The notes under the pieces were generated by a model, which was not told the DNA's origin, did not search any database, and was given only the letters and a program-made list of their open reading frames with translations. Shown here in pieces: positions 10,050-18,638 of a stretch of DNA of 64,000 bases; position 1 is the first letter of the stretch, and every line of letters starts with the position of its first letter. The position numbers were made by a program, and so were the translations under genes. The stretch is from Fodinibius salipaludis (GTDB lineage: Bacteria > Bacteroidota > Rhodothermia > Balneolales > Balneolaceae): the NCBI RefSeq assembly GCF_002287075.1, contig NZ_NSKE01000001.1, positions 248,001 through 312,000 of the forward strand. Reading direction: 5' to 3'.

Positions 10050-10433
10050 CTAATTATCAGTTTCAAGTAGTTTGTTGATTGAAATAATCTCGATTACAGA
10101 GTGGAAAATATAAGAAATTATGAAGCTAACTGTAAAGTAAATTTGATGAATTTTTGTAGTCTTCAAAATCACCACCAAAGCAACTAAAACCAAGAGAAAT
10201 CGAAGGCCCAGAGATATATAATATCGGGTAATAAATTTTGCGCTTTTTTCTGTCTTAACTCCTTTTATGACAAAAAAATTACTACCAACAAAAACAAAAC
10301 TTAACAAAAAACCGGTGCTCACAGCTAAGTAATATTGTAACCCCGAAAGAAAAGTAACTCCCAATATTATTAGAAAAGCAACGAGTGAATTCAATAAAAA
10401 TCTGTGCGCCAACTTTTGCACCTTCCGATCCAA
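10050..10433 (-). CDS. AtpI-like membrane protein of the ATP synthase operon
   Basis: A 127-residue protein with four predicted membrane helices (roughly residues 14-28, 32-53, 70-90 and 98-116) and a short polar end. Size, topology and position directly upstream of atpB match the ATP synthase protein I (AtpI) group, which assists c-ring or Fo assembly, but the sequence is poorly conserved so the call rests partly on context. The start is a TTG at 10433; no ATG is available nearby. AtpZ lies 15 bases upstream. Confidence 0.65.
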   Translation of the reverse strand: MDRKVQKLAHRFLLNSLVAFLIILGVTFLSGLQYYLAVSTGFLLSFVFVGSNFFVIKGVKTEKSAKFITRYYISLGLRFLLVLVALVVILKTTKIHQIYFTVSFIISYIFHSVIEIISINKLLETDN

Positions 10434-10448
10434 TACGCCTCTTCTATT

Positions 10449-10658
10449 TTATTTCTTATTTAATCGATTGCTTAGCCTGAATATCAGTATGAAAATATTT
10501 GTAATACCCACAAGGCAACCGATCAATAGCAGCCAAGGGCTGAGACCGAAATAACCGTCCAGCCAGTATCCCAAAAATATAGGAATCGATAGTGCGGCTG
10601 CTATTTCCCCCCCCAACGAAACATATTCTAAGTAATCAGTCGGTTTTTTACTCGTCAA
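10449..10658 (-). CDS. AtpZ/AtpI-like small Fo-associated membrane protein
   Basis: A 69-residue protein with two membrane helices: LGGEIAAALSIPIFLGYWLDGYFG then PWLLLIGCLVGITNIFILIF. The pattern GxxxxxxIxxGxxxGxxLD between helices is typical of the small 'F0F1-ATPase subunit / AtpZ' family found at the head of atp operons, implicated in Fo assembly or Mg2+/Ca2+ handling. It starts at TTG 10658, overlapping the bactofilin stop by 4 bases (TTGA). An eight-G run in codons 15-18 (plus-strand C run 10607-10614) is a potential slippage site. Confidence 0.8.
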   Translation of the reverse strand: MTSKKPTDYLEYVSLGGEIAAALSIPIFLGYWLDGYFGLSPWLLLIGCLVGITNIFILIFRLSNRLNKK

Positions 10659-11152
10659 TCCTTTTTAACCTTAGATTTTCCTTTAGAAACAGATTTGTCT
10701 GACTTATCATCTTTTGACTTAGAGCTTCCCAGCTTTGAAGATAGACCACTACCGTTTTTCTTGATCTCTTCTTTTATATCTTCGCTCATATGGAACGAAC
10801 CGTTTATCTGTGATCCTTCTTCAGCCAAAATTGTTTTCGTATAAATATCTCCTTCAATAGTAGCTGACTTGCGAAGAATGAGCTTGTTGGTAACACGTAC
10901 TTCGCCATCAATATTGCCGGCGATATCAGCATCAACTGCTTCAATATTACCCTTAACTTTACCTGTTGATGAAACAATAACTTTGCCTTCCGCTTTTGCC
11001 TCTCCATCAAGGGTACCAGCAATGCGAACATCATTTTTGGTTTCCAAGGTACCTTTAAGTTCGGTGCCTTCACTTATCATATTTACTGAGGGTAAATTCT
11101 TACCGGATTTATTAGCACTCATAGATTCGTTTTCTTTCTTATTATTAAACAT
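10655..11152 (-). CDS. Bactofilin (polymer-forming cytoskeletal protein)
   Basis: A 165-residue protein with a central right-handed beta-helix made of short repeats (TELKGTLETKNDVRIAGTLDGEAKAEGKVIVSSTG and so on), flanked by a disordered N-terminus and a Lys/Ser-rich C-terminal tail. This is the bactofilin architecture: membrane-associated filaments that localise cell-wall enzymes. The upstream neighbour is an M23 peptidase, a pairing known in several phyla where the bactofilin positions the peptidase to shape the cell. It overlaps AtpZ by 4 bases, so shape and ATP synthase genes are in one transcription unit. Start ATG at 11152; a second ATG follows seven codons later (MSANKSGK). Confidence 0.92.
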   Translation of the reverse strand: MFNNKKENESMSANKSGKNLPSVNMISEGTELKGTLETKNDVRIAGTLDGEAKAEGKVIVSSTGKVKGNIEAVDADIAGNIDGEVRVTNKLILRKSATIEGDIYTKTILAEEGSQINGSFHMSEDIKEEIKKNGSGLSSKLGSSKSKDDKSDKSVSKGKSKVKKD

Positions 11153-11159
11153 AAATTTC

Positions 11160-12014
11160 TTAAGATTTTATTAAATACGTATTCGGATTCTGGGGTACTC
11201 CATTTTTCCAAATTTCCAGATGTAAATGAGGACCGGAGCTTAATACCCCTACATCACCTGCTGTTCCCAAGATATCACCTTTTAAAACAATATCACCGAT
11301 AGATTTTGAAACGCTTGCCGCATGCTTATACACCGTAATAATACCATTACTATGCTGAACATGCAGCACATAACCATAATTGACTGTCCAATCCTGGTTA
11401 ATAATTGCTCCATCGGCTATTGCTTTAAAAGATGTTCCCTGCTTTGTAGCAATATCAATACCGTAATGTCCATTTTCGGGCTTAAATCCCCGGGTAAATG
11501 TACCGTCAACAGGGTAATCTGTCGGGAATTCAGGTGCCTGCTCAAATATGTTCGAGAAAATTATCTCGTTTTGAGACAGCACTCCCTTATTACTTACTTC
11601 AGATGTAAAGTCAAGTTCCGACTTTTTTTGATTCCCTGATTGCATTGCCACGGAACTTCCTTCGTTAATAGAAAAAGCAGTATCATCACCTGTAGTAATA
11701 ACTTCCTGCATCTCTGCCAGCTGCGTATCACGTGCTTCTAACGAATCCCTGAGAGCCTGTACTTTTTGGGATACCTCAATAACTCGCTCACGCAGCTGAG
11801 CATCCTGCCTATTATAAAGCAGACCACTAACAGGCGTAAACATCACAAATAGTAGTACAATAATGGTAACTGTCAGCAACGAGATATAAAACAGATTCCA
11901 CAGCCTTGAAGGTTTAAAATTGTAGGATGTGGAAGATTCCGGATCATCATCAAAAATAACGAAAGTCAGATCCTGATCTTGGTTTTTAAATAACCTTTTC
12001 AGAAATTCAAGCAT
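11160..12014 (-). CDS. Membrane-anchored M23 (LytM-like) metallopeptidase
   Basis: A 284-residue protein with a short cytoplasmic N-terminus, one membrane helix (LWNLFYISLLTVTIIVLLFVMF, about residues 40-61), a predicted coiled coil (VQALRDSLEARDTQLAEM), then a C-terminal LytM/M23 domain. Zinc-ligand motifs are intact: NGHYGIDIA (His and Asp) and GPHLHLE (HxH), so an active peptidoglycan endopeptidase is likely. It precedes bactofilin by 7 bases; bactofilin plus M23 pairs are known cell-shape modules. Start ATG at 12014. Confidence 0.9.
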   Translation of the reverse strand: MLEFLKRLFKNQDQDLTFVIFDDDPESSTSYNFKPSRLWNLFYISLLTVTIIVLLFVMFTPVSGLLYNRQDAQLRERVIEVSQKVQALRDSLEARDTQLAEMQEVITTGDDTAFSINEGSSVAMQSGNQKKSELDFTSEVSNKGVLSQNEIIFSNIFEQAPEFPTDYPVDGTFTRGFKPENGHYGIDIATKQGTSFKAIADGAIINQDWTVNYGYVLHVQHSNGIITVYKHAASVSKSIGDIVLKGDILGTAGDVGVLSSGPHLHLEIWKNGVPQNPNTYLIKS

Positions 12015-12026
12015 GGAACCTGTGGT

Positions 12027-12350
12027 TTATGCTTCGGGTGTTGGTCCGCGATAGTTAAATGGAACATCTATATCATCATTACTATTTGATATCGCCCCAT
12101 TTTCATTCTCATAACGCTTAATGTTTTCAGAAAGAGCATTCATCAATCGCTTTGCATGATCCGGGGTAAGCACCATTCTTTTTACCACCTTTGCTTTGGG
12201 GGCACCCGGCATAACGGAAATAAAATCAAGAATGAATTCAGAAGGCGAATGCGATATCATTACCAAATTGGAATACGTGCCGGAGGCTTCTTCCTCGGGC
12301 AGTTCAATTTGAATCTGTCCCTGCTCAAAATCTTTTGTTTGATCGGCCAT
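12027..12350 (-). CDS. DUF3467-family protein
   Basis: A 107-residue soluble protein with acidic N-terminus (IQIELPEEEA) and the conserved core YSNLVMISHSPSEFILDFISVMPG followed by AKVVKRMVLTPDHAKRLMNALSENIKRYE, which I recognise as DUF3467. The function is unknown; it is often a single-domain protein in Bacteroidota and others. It is the first gene of the run leading through M23, bactofilin and the atp genes (12 bases to the peptidase gene), so it is presumably co-expressed with them. Confidence 0.85.
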   Translation of the reverse strand: MADQTKDFEQGQIQIELPEEEASGTYSNLVMISHSPSEFILDFISVMPGAPKAKVVKRMVLTPDHAKRLMNALSENIKRYENENGAISNSNDDIDVPFNYRGPTPEA

Positions 12351-12383
12351 AATAAAGAGGTTACAAATTAGATTTGCCGTTTA

Positions 12384-13376
12384 TTATTCACTGGAATCTA
12401 AAAATCCGTGTTTGTCCATCCATTCATCGTTATAAATCTTTGAAACATAACGCGTACCACTATCCGGCAGAATGATAACCATGACATCATCTTCACCAAA
12501 GTCATTGTTTCGGGCGTATTCAAGAGCCCCGTACACAGCAGCGCCACACGATCCACCAACAAACAGGCCTTCCTTCTTGGCCAGCTTCCGCGTCATTTGA
12601 AAAGCATTTTTATCATTCACTTGGACAACCTCATCCAGCAGATCAAAATCCATATTTTCAGGGATAATATCTTCTCCTATCCCCTCTGTCAGGTAGGGAT
12701 GAATTTCATCTTTATCAAATTCACCAGTTTCAAAATAATGTTTGTAAACTGAGCCCTCGCTGTCAACACCAATAGTTTTAATATCAGCGTTCTGTTCTTT
12801 CAGATATTTTGAAGTCCCCGATACGGTTCCACCGGTACCCATTCCCGCCACATAGTGTGTTACGTTACCTTCGGTTTGCTCCCAAATTTCAGGACCTGTG
12901 GTTTCGTAATGAGCCTGGGTATTACTCGGATTATCGTATTGATTGGGATAATATGAATTGGGTATTTCTTTGCTCAAACGTTTCGCAACGGAATAGTAGC
13001 TTTGAGGATCGTCGGGTTCCACATCCGTAGGACAAATCTTGACTTCGGCCCCCAGAGCACGTAAGAGATCTATTTTGGACTTACTCTGTTTGTCAGTGGT
13101 CGTAAAAATACAGTCGTACCCTTTAATAGTAGCAGCAAGCGCCAATCCCATACCAGTATTTCCGGATGTTCCTTCAATAATCGTCCCCCCCGGTTCTATA
13201 AGGCCTTGCTCCTCGGCATCTTCAATCATTTTGAGCCCTATCCGGTCTTTCACACTTTGTCCCGGATTAAAATATTCTACCTTTGCCAGTATAGTTCCTT
13301 CAAATTCTTTTGCGACCTTATTTAGTTTTACCAGCGGTGTATTGCCGATGGTATCTAATATGGAATTGTAATACAT
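12384..13376 (-). CDS. PLP-dependent cysteine synthase / cystathionine beta-synthase family enzyme
   Basis: A 330-residue fold-type II PLP enzyme. The PLP lysine is in NPGQSVKDRIG (about residue 43) and the phosphate-binding loop is EGTSGNTGMGLA. The first residues SILDTIGNTPLVKLN are standard for O-acetylserine sulfhydrylases, but the end IILPDSGTRYVSKIYNDEWM is more like cystathionine beta-synthase catalytic domains. It could therefore make cysteine from O-acetylserine or condense serine with homocysteine; no CBS regulatory domain is attached. It is transcribed toward the DUF3467 gene, 33 bases away. Start ATG at 13376. Confidence 0.85.
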   Translation of the reverse strand: MYYNSILDTIGNTPLVKLNKVAKEFEGTILAKVEYFNPGQSVKDRIGLKMIEDAEEQGLIEPGGTIIEGTSGNTGMGLALAATIKGYDCIFTTTDKQSKSKIDLLRALGAEVKICPTDVEPDDPQSYYSVAKRLSKEIPNSYYPNQYDNPSNTQAHYETTGPEIWEQTEGNVTHYVAGMGTGGTVSGTSKYLKEQNADIKTIGVDSEGSVYKHYFETGEFDKDEIHPYLTEGIGEDIIPENMDFDLLDEVVQVNDKNAFQMTRKLAKKEGLFVGGSCGAAVYGALEYARNNDFGEDDVMVIILPDSGTRYVSKIYNDEWMDKHGFLDSSE

Positions 13377-13571
13377 CTTATAATTCGTATGGTTGCTATT
13401 TCGATAAAAGTTGAAAAAGTGTAAGCGTCGGAATATAGGAATTTTGAATTGTCTACTCGAAAAAAGATTTAAATTACATTGTTGATTCAGACTAATTAGT
13501 TTAAAAAGTTCTTTATTCGAAGGAACAACTCTGTTATCTTCCTCAAAAATTAACGTCTAAGAAAACTATAT

Positions 13572-13838
13572 ATGTTTGTAGAACAGAGAAAGCCAAAAGA
13601 TTTTGACTGTGGATACAATCTCGATCGGATGATTGATTCACTGCCGCGCATTGAAGATGAAGAAGAACGGATAGAATATGCCGAACGTGCAGTAGGACTC
13701 ATAAAACAAAGTCATCCAAACTGGGTTGATGAAGACGGGAACAGCAAAGCCGCCTGGGATCACTTTTTTGAATTAGCGGATTATGATCCTAATGAATACG
13801 GCATTTATAATCCCTATAATAATTCTGAGAACAGCTAA
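13572..13838 (+). CDS. Small acidic DUF4290-like protein
   Basis: An 88-residue soluble protein rich in Asp/Glu. DCGYNLDRMIDSLPRIEDEEER followed by AAWDHFFELADYDPN resembles the N-terminal core of DUF4290 proteins from Bacteroidota (YGRNIQKM... IEDREER... LWDHLF), but this one is much shorter than the family's usual length, so it may be a compact version or only a look-alike. No function is known. It is divergently oriented from the cysteine synthase gene and ends 24 bases before the converging acetyltransferase. Start ATG at 13572. Confidence 0.65.
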   Translation: MFVEQRKPKDFDCGYNLDRMIDSLPRIEDEEERIEYAERAVGLIKQSHPNWVDEDGNSKAAWDHFFELADYDPNEYGIYNPYNNSENS

Positions 13839-13862
13839 GACGCCCAATAGTTATACAAACTA

Positions 13863-14417
13863 CTATTCGGCAACAACAGCTTCTACCTCGTTGAAGTGAA
13901 AATCGTTTTCCAGTAAACCAAAAAAGAGTTTATCACAATACTCATCATTTTTGATGACGTGCTCTCGCAGTTGCCCTTCTTGCTGGAATCCAAGTTTTTC
14001 AACACTTTCTATCCATGTGGTGTTAAAATCAAAGGCTGCTGTTCCAACCTTGTGCATTCCTTTCTCATTAAAACAGTGAGACAGTACAATTTTCAAAGCT
14101 TCCACATCATAACCCATGCCGGCATACTTGCGATCACCAATTGTGCAGTTCACGAAACAACGCTTGTTGTATTGATCGATAGCATGAATATCTACGATAC
14201 CGATAAGCTTATTATTTTCAGTTAAATGTATCTCGAACAATTCATTGGTTTCATTTCGCTCATCCAAAACGGACTTTATTCGTTTTAAAAACGCTTCAAA
14301 ACTCTCATACTGATGGGGATAATCAGAATCGTAATAATTTAACTCCCTATCATTATTCCATTTATAGTGGATGGATACATTCTGAAGGTCAAACTCCTTT
14401 ATTTCTACCATAGACAT
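13863..14417 (-). CDS. GNAT-family N-acetyltransferase (RimJ/RimL-like)
   Basis: A 184-residue protein of GNAT fold. The acetyl-CoA-binding loop region is GDRKYAGMGYDVEALKIVLSHCF, followed by GMHKVGTAAFDFNTTWIESVEKLGFQQEGQLREHV, the typical RimJ/RimL pattern (N..S...LGF..EG.LR). Such enzymes acetylate protein N-termini, antibiotics or small amines; the substrate is not readable. It converges on the DUF4290-like gene. Start ATG at 14417 or two codons later. Confidence 0.85.
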   Translation of the reverse strand: MSMVEIKEFDLQNVSIHYKWNNDRELNYYDSDYPHQYESFEAFLKRIKSVLDERNETNELFEIHLTENNKLIGIVDIHAIDQYNKRCFVNCTIGDRKYAGMGYDVEALKIVLSHCFNEKGMHKVGTAAFDFNTTWIESVEKLGFQQEGQLREHVIKNDEYCDKLFFGLLENDFHFNEVEAVVAE

Positions 14418-14630
14418 CTGGATCTAAATGATTTTAGACTTTATATGAAATATTATCGGTTGGATTTCCTTAATCTTAATGCAGACAGGCAAACTCATTA
14501 ATGAATTATATAAAAACGCTTTTATCTACATAAACTGACCCAACAACAGTTAATTATCATTATGGAAATATCAATTTTCAATTTATATTGAAACTTATGA
14601 AAGCTGATATTGAATAACTGTAATTACTCC

Positions 14631-16088
14631 ATGAATGATAATCCTTTATCAGATTTAAAAGATCATTTACCATCTTCGGTTACCCGTTTTAATAAGTCGG
14701 AGTACAATGATTTTTTAGACAATCTCTTCAAAAGCTCCACTGCAAGATACGCTACATTCAGTTTTCCAATCCATTCTATTGATCCCCTGGCCTATCTGGA
14801 AATGTGCTGGAAGGAAGATGACTTTCAGTATTACTGGGAAAAGCCAAATGATGAATTTGCTATTGCTGCAGGTGGTGAAATTACGTCGGTTACAGCCTCC
14901 GGTCCAAATCGATTTAACGGAATCAATAACAAGGTTAGCACTCTTGGTCAACAAACAGCTGAGTTTTCGACAATATCTCACCCTTATTCAGGAATGTTTC
15001 TGCTTGGCGGTTTTTCCTTTTTTGATCAAAATAACGACGATCTCTGGGAAGACTTCCCTCCGGCTTCGTTTTACCTTCCAAGATGGATGATTATAAAGGA
15101 TGGAAAATTTACGCTGGCTACATTCTCGATTGATGTAAATGCATTTAGTGCAGCCCATGAACTAAATAATTATATCACTGATCAGCTTGATCAACTTAAT
15201 GCTACCTTAGAGCAAAAAAAGTCGGACGGCAATACGCATCAAAATGGAGAAGCTTCACCAACACTCCTGCCCAAGCAAGAATCCGATTACCAGAAATGGA
15301 CTGATTCGGTTATAAAGGCTAAAGAACTCATTAGAAAAAACACCTTTGAAAAAATTGTTTTAGCACGTAGTATAAAAGTCCCTAAGAGTACTGCAATTCC
15401 ACCAACCCAAGTTGTTAACAGCCTCCGCAAACAGTATACAAACTGCTATAATTTTTTAATCCACAAGCCATCCGGTAACACATTTTTAGGATCTACTCCT
15501 GAGAGATTGATGTCTGCCCGAAATAAGTTACTCCTCACCGAAGCACTGGCGGGAAGTATAGGACGAGGGAATACAGCCACAGAGGATGCTTTCTTAGAAA
15601 ATAAATTATCTGGAAATGGTAAAGACCAAAACGAACATAATTTTGTAGTTCAAGATATCGAAGAACGACTGGAGCCTTTTGTAAAAGAATTGAGCCGGAA
15701 TACAACACCCGAGGTCAAAAAATTATCGAACGTACAACATCTTTATACCCCTATCCGGGCACAATTAAATGAGAAATCAACCATTCTGGAGGTGCTCGGT
15801 CAGCTGCATCCTACACCGGCCGTGGGCGGATATCCCTGGGAAAAAGCGGCTCCCTTTATTAAAGATCTTGAACATTTTGAACGCGGAAGATATGCCGGCC
15901 CTATTGGATGGATAAACAGCAAGGGGAATATGGAATTTGCTGTTGCTATCCGCAGTGCTTTATGTACTAAAAACCATGCACACTTATTTGCGGGATGCGG
16001 AATTGTTAAGGATTCTGATCCAGCAACCGAATGGGAAGAAACAAATCTCAAGTTGAAGCCAATGCTTTCGGCCCTGCAATATGACTGA
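14631..16088 (+). CDS. menF: Isochorismate synthase
   Basis: A 485-residue enzyme converting chorismate to isochorismate, first step of menaquinone synthesis. The C-terminal chorismate-binding fold carries NTFEKIVLARS, FLGSTPERLM, LTEALAGSIGRG, LHPTPAVGGYPW and FERGRYAGPIGW, all standard. I start at ATG 14631 (MNDNP) rather than the upstream TTG at 14610, which would add only seven atypical residues. The stop overlaps the menD start by 8 bases, indicating translational coupling. Could in principle feed salicylate or siderophore synthesis, but the following men genes settle the pathway. Confidence 0.95.
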   Translation: MNDNPLSDLKDHLPSSVTRFNKSEYNDFLDNLFKSSTARYATFSFPIHSIDPLAYLEMCWKEDDFQYYWEKPNDEFAIAAGGEITSVTASGPNRFNGINNKVSTLGQQTAEFSTISHPYSGMFLLGGFSFFDQNNDDLWEDFPPASFYLPRWMIIKDGKFTLATFSIDVNAFSAAHELNNYITDQLDQLNATLEQKKSDGNTHQNGEASPTLLPKQESDYQKWTDSVIKAKELIRKNTFEKIVLARSIKVPKSTAIPPTQVVNSLRKQYTNCYNFLIHKPSGNTFLGSTPERLMSARNKLLLTEALAGSIGRGNTATEDAFLENKLSGNGKDQNEHNFVVQDIEERLEPFVKELSRNTTPEVKKLSNVQHLYTPIRAQLNEKSTILEVLGQLHPTPAVGGYPWEKAAPFIKDLEHFERGRYAGPIGWINSKGNMEFAVAIRSALCTKNHAHLFAGCGIVKDSDPATEWEETNLKLKPMLSALQYD

Positions 16089-17778
16089 CCGACACCACGG
16101 TAATATAGCTTTACAATGGACCAACATTTTTTTTCAAGCACTTTCTAAGTATGGTGTTAAACATATTGTGGTATCTCCCGGCTCCCGCTCTACCCCGTTA
16201 ACACTGGCGGTAGCTTCAAATCCACACCTCCAGAAGCATGTTATATTGGATGAGCGATCCGCAGCTTTTACAGCGCTGGGCATTGGCAAAGCTACCGATA
16301 CTCCTGCCGTTTTAATCTGTACTTCAGGAACTGCTTTAGCCAATTATTATCCGGCCGTCATTGAAGCCCGGCAATCAGGCGTACCCATGATTTTAGTCAC
16401 CGCCGATCGCCCCCCACACCTGCGAGCCACCGGAGCCAATCAAGCTATCGACCAGCTCAAAATTTTTGGAGATTACCCGGTCTTTTTTCATGAGGTTGGC
16501 GAACCCGAATCTGGTACAAAAGATCTGCAGCGATTAAACATATTGGCAAAGCAATCGGTATCCTTATCCCGAGAAAAACGGGGACCTGTACACTTGAATT
16601 TCCCATTTCGCAAGTCGCTGGAACCGACGGATGAAATGCTGAAGAAAATTGAAAAGGAAAATAAGAATCTACCAAATTCAACTGCTGAAAATAAAAATAC
16701 TTCTACTGCTCTTAGCCTGAGTACTTCACTACAAAAAATACTTTCATCCGTCCGAAAACCGCTCATTATTATCGGTCCCACAGCACCCTCTGATGATGTG
16801 GATTCTATTTCTAAACTTGGGGATAAACTTGATGCTCCTGTCCTCACTGAATCTTCCATTGACAGTCCCAATACCATCCGTGGCTTTGCAGGAATTTTAC
16901 GCAACAAGGATAGACGTAACCAACTTGAACCGGATGTAATTTTACGCTTTGGATTTCAGCCTACAAGTAAAAGTCTGGCTACCGCTTTAGAAGAGTGGAA
17001 TCCCCAGCACCATTTTCATTTTTCAAGTACGAATGCCTGGCAGGATGCCACCTTTTCGGGCGCAGAACGCATTGCCTGGATGGGGCAAAAAATTCATATT
17101 GAAAATATTACAACGAATACTGGCACAACCTGGATAGAAAATTGGAAGCAAACCGAACATGAGTTTGCCAATTATTATCAAAAAACAATTAACCGGTACG
17201 CACAATTAACTGATGGCAGTATATATCATCAGTTAACACCACAAATCCCGGAAGATCACTTTATCGCCGTTTCTAATTCTTTTCCCGCCCGCGATGTTAA
17301 CCTTTTTGGTCAACATACAACGAACTTGCCGCTCTTTGTAAATCGCGGAGCCAGCGGTATCGATGGCATCACGTCAACAGCTTTAGGAGTATCAAAGGGA
17401 TTAGAAAAATCAGGCGTGCTTTTTACCGGCGACCTGGCCTTCTTGCACGATACTAACGCCCTGCTTAACCATAAAAACTTAGCTCAATCCTTAGTTGTCG
17501 TAGTTATTAATAATGGCGGAGGATCCATTTTCAGGATGCTGCCTATCCATAACAATAAACAACATTTTGAGCCCTATTTTGAAACCCCTCAAAACGCTAA
17601 TATCAGAACGCTCGTCAGTGCTTATGATATCCCACATTATTTGATAAGTTCGCTCTCTGAGCTTAAAAAAATGGACCTCGCATCCATTACAGATCAAAAT
17701 AAGGGCCTCTCTGTTATCGAGTGCCAAACCGACGCAGAGGCCTCTATGGAATTACGAAATCAACTCTGGAATTTCTGA
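16081..17778 (+). CDS. menD: SEPHCHC synthase (2-oxoglutarate decarboxylase-type MenD)
   Basis: A 565-residue thiamine-diphosphate enzyme joining isochorismate and 2-oxoglutarate. The N-terminal Pyr domain opens with YGVKHIVVSPGSRSTPLTLA, the MenD hallmark, and has the catalytic-Glu strand region HVILDERSAAFTALGIGKAT. The C-terminal PP domain has the ThDP motif GDLAFLHDTNALL...VVINNGGGSIFRMLP. Length is typical. Overlaps menF by 8 bases; menH starts 2 bases after its stop. Confidence 0.97.
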   Translation: MTDRHHGNIALQWTNIFFQALSKYGVKHIVVSPGSRSTPLTLAVASNPHLQKHVILDERSAAFTALGIGKATDTPAVLICTSGTALANYYPAVIEARQSGVPMILVTADRPPHLRATGANQAIDQLKIFGDYPVFFHEVGEPESGTKDLQRLNILAKQSVSLSREKRGPVHLNFPFRKSLEPTDEMLKKIEKENKNLPNSTAENKNTSTALSLSTSLQKILSSVRKPLIIIGPTAPSDDVDSISKLGDKLDAPVLTESSIDSPNTIRGFAGILRNKDRRNQLEPDVILRFGFQPTSKSLATALEEWNPQHHFHFSSTNAWQDATFSGAERIAWMGQKIHIENITTNTGTTWIENWKQTEHEFANYYQKTINRYAQLTDGSIYHQLTPQIPEDHFIAVSNSFPARDVNLFGQHTTNLPLFVNRGASGIDGITSTALGVSKGLEKSGVLFTGDLAFLHDTNALLNHKNLAQSLVVVVINNGGGSIFRMLPIHNNKQHFEPYFETPQNANIRTLVSAYDIPHYLISSLSELKKMDLASITDQNKGLSVIECQTDAEASMELRNQLWNF

Positions 17779-17780
17779 AA

Positions 17781-18596
17781 ATGGAACAGATTTCGGTCAA
17801 CAATCAAGAATATGCAGTGTATGTTCACCAACACAATGATACGCTACCCTACCTATTGATGCTACACGGCTTTATGGGTGATCATCGTGTTTTTGATCAT
17901 CTTATTGATGAGCTTTGCGAATTATATAATCCAGTAACTATAGACTTGCTCGGACATGGAGCATCTTCAAACCCCAGCGACCCTTCGAGATATAATGAGG
18001 ATAATCAAATTAAAGATATTGTAAGCATTATCCAGACGAAAAATCTTTCTCCGCTTTTTTTATACGGTTACAGCATGGGCGGACGATTGGCTCTCAAAGT
18101 AACTTTAAATAGTCCATCGTTATTTAATGGATTAATTTTGGAAAGCACCAATTGTGGCATTTCAGATTCCCAAAAAAGAAAGGAGCGACAAAAGGCAGAT
18201 GGAGCGAGAGCCCGACAAATCAAAGAAGACTTTGAACAATTTTTAGCAGATTGGAGTAAGCTCAATCTATTTAAATCACCGCTCCCTGTGGACAAATCTC
18301 TTGCCAGAAAATATCAACACATTCAACACGATCAGTCACCCGGTGCCCTCGCAGCTTCTCTAAACGGATTCGGAACCGGAAGCATGTCTCCTGTCTGTCA
18401 TAAACTATCAGAATTGAATTTACCCACTCTCTTACTGGGAGGCTCGGCCGATGAAAAATACCAAGGGATCAATCAGTATTTGGCAGACCAACTTCCAAAT
18501 GCTACTTTCTGGTCTATTAAGGCAGGACATCGTATCCATCTAAATAACCCATCAATATTGACTAACAGGGTAAATGATTTTTTAAGAAGTCTATAA
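17781..18596 (+). CDS. menH: MenH-like alpha/beta hydrolase (SHCHC synthase)
   Basis: A 271-residue alpha/beta hydrolase. The nucleophile elbow is LYGYSMGGRLAL (Ser), preceded by LLMLHGFMGDHRVFDHL and IDLLGHGAS, and the late His is in KAGHRIHLNNPS. MenH eliminates pyruvate from SEPHCHC; here the position between menD and menB is strong support. ATG 17781 is chosen because it lies 2 bases after the menD stop and directly precedes the strand MEQISVNNQEYAVYVH; a longer reading from 17721 would overlap menD with arginine-rich non-homologous sequence. Confidence 0.9.
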   Translation: MEQISVNNQEYAVYVHQHNDTLPYLLMLHGFMGDHRVFDHLIDELCELYNPVTIDLLGHGASSNPSDPSRYNEDNQIKDIVSIIQTKNLSPLFLYGYSMGGRLALKVTLNSPSLFNGLILESTNCGISDSQKRKERQKADGARARQIKEDFEQFLADWSKLNLFKSPLPVDKSLARKYQHIQHDQSPGALAASLNGFGTGSMSPVCHKLSELNLPTLLLGGSADEKYQGINQYLADQLPNATFWSIKAGHRIHLNNPSILTNRVNDFLRSL

Positions 18597-18605
18597 ACAG
18601 AATTT

Positions 18606-18633
18606 CTCAATACTCATTACTCAACACTCACTA
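18606..18633 (+). repeat. Four-unit degenerate heptamer array before menB
   Basis: Four consecutive 7-base units, CTCAATA, CTCATTA, CTCAACA and CTCACTA, end 5 bases before the menB ATG. The unit period is exact and the CTCA part is invariant. There is no Shine-Dalgarno sequence here. A comparable four-unit array precedes mazG. Confidence 0.75.
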
Positions 18634-18638
18634 CTACC

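Noticed and set aside
17721-17780. Upstream in-frame start for MenH
   Set aside because: Would add arginine-rich residues encoded inside menD; ATG 17781 gives the conserved N-terminal strand.
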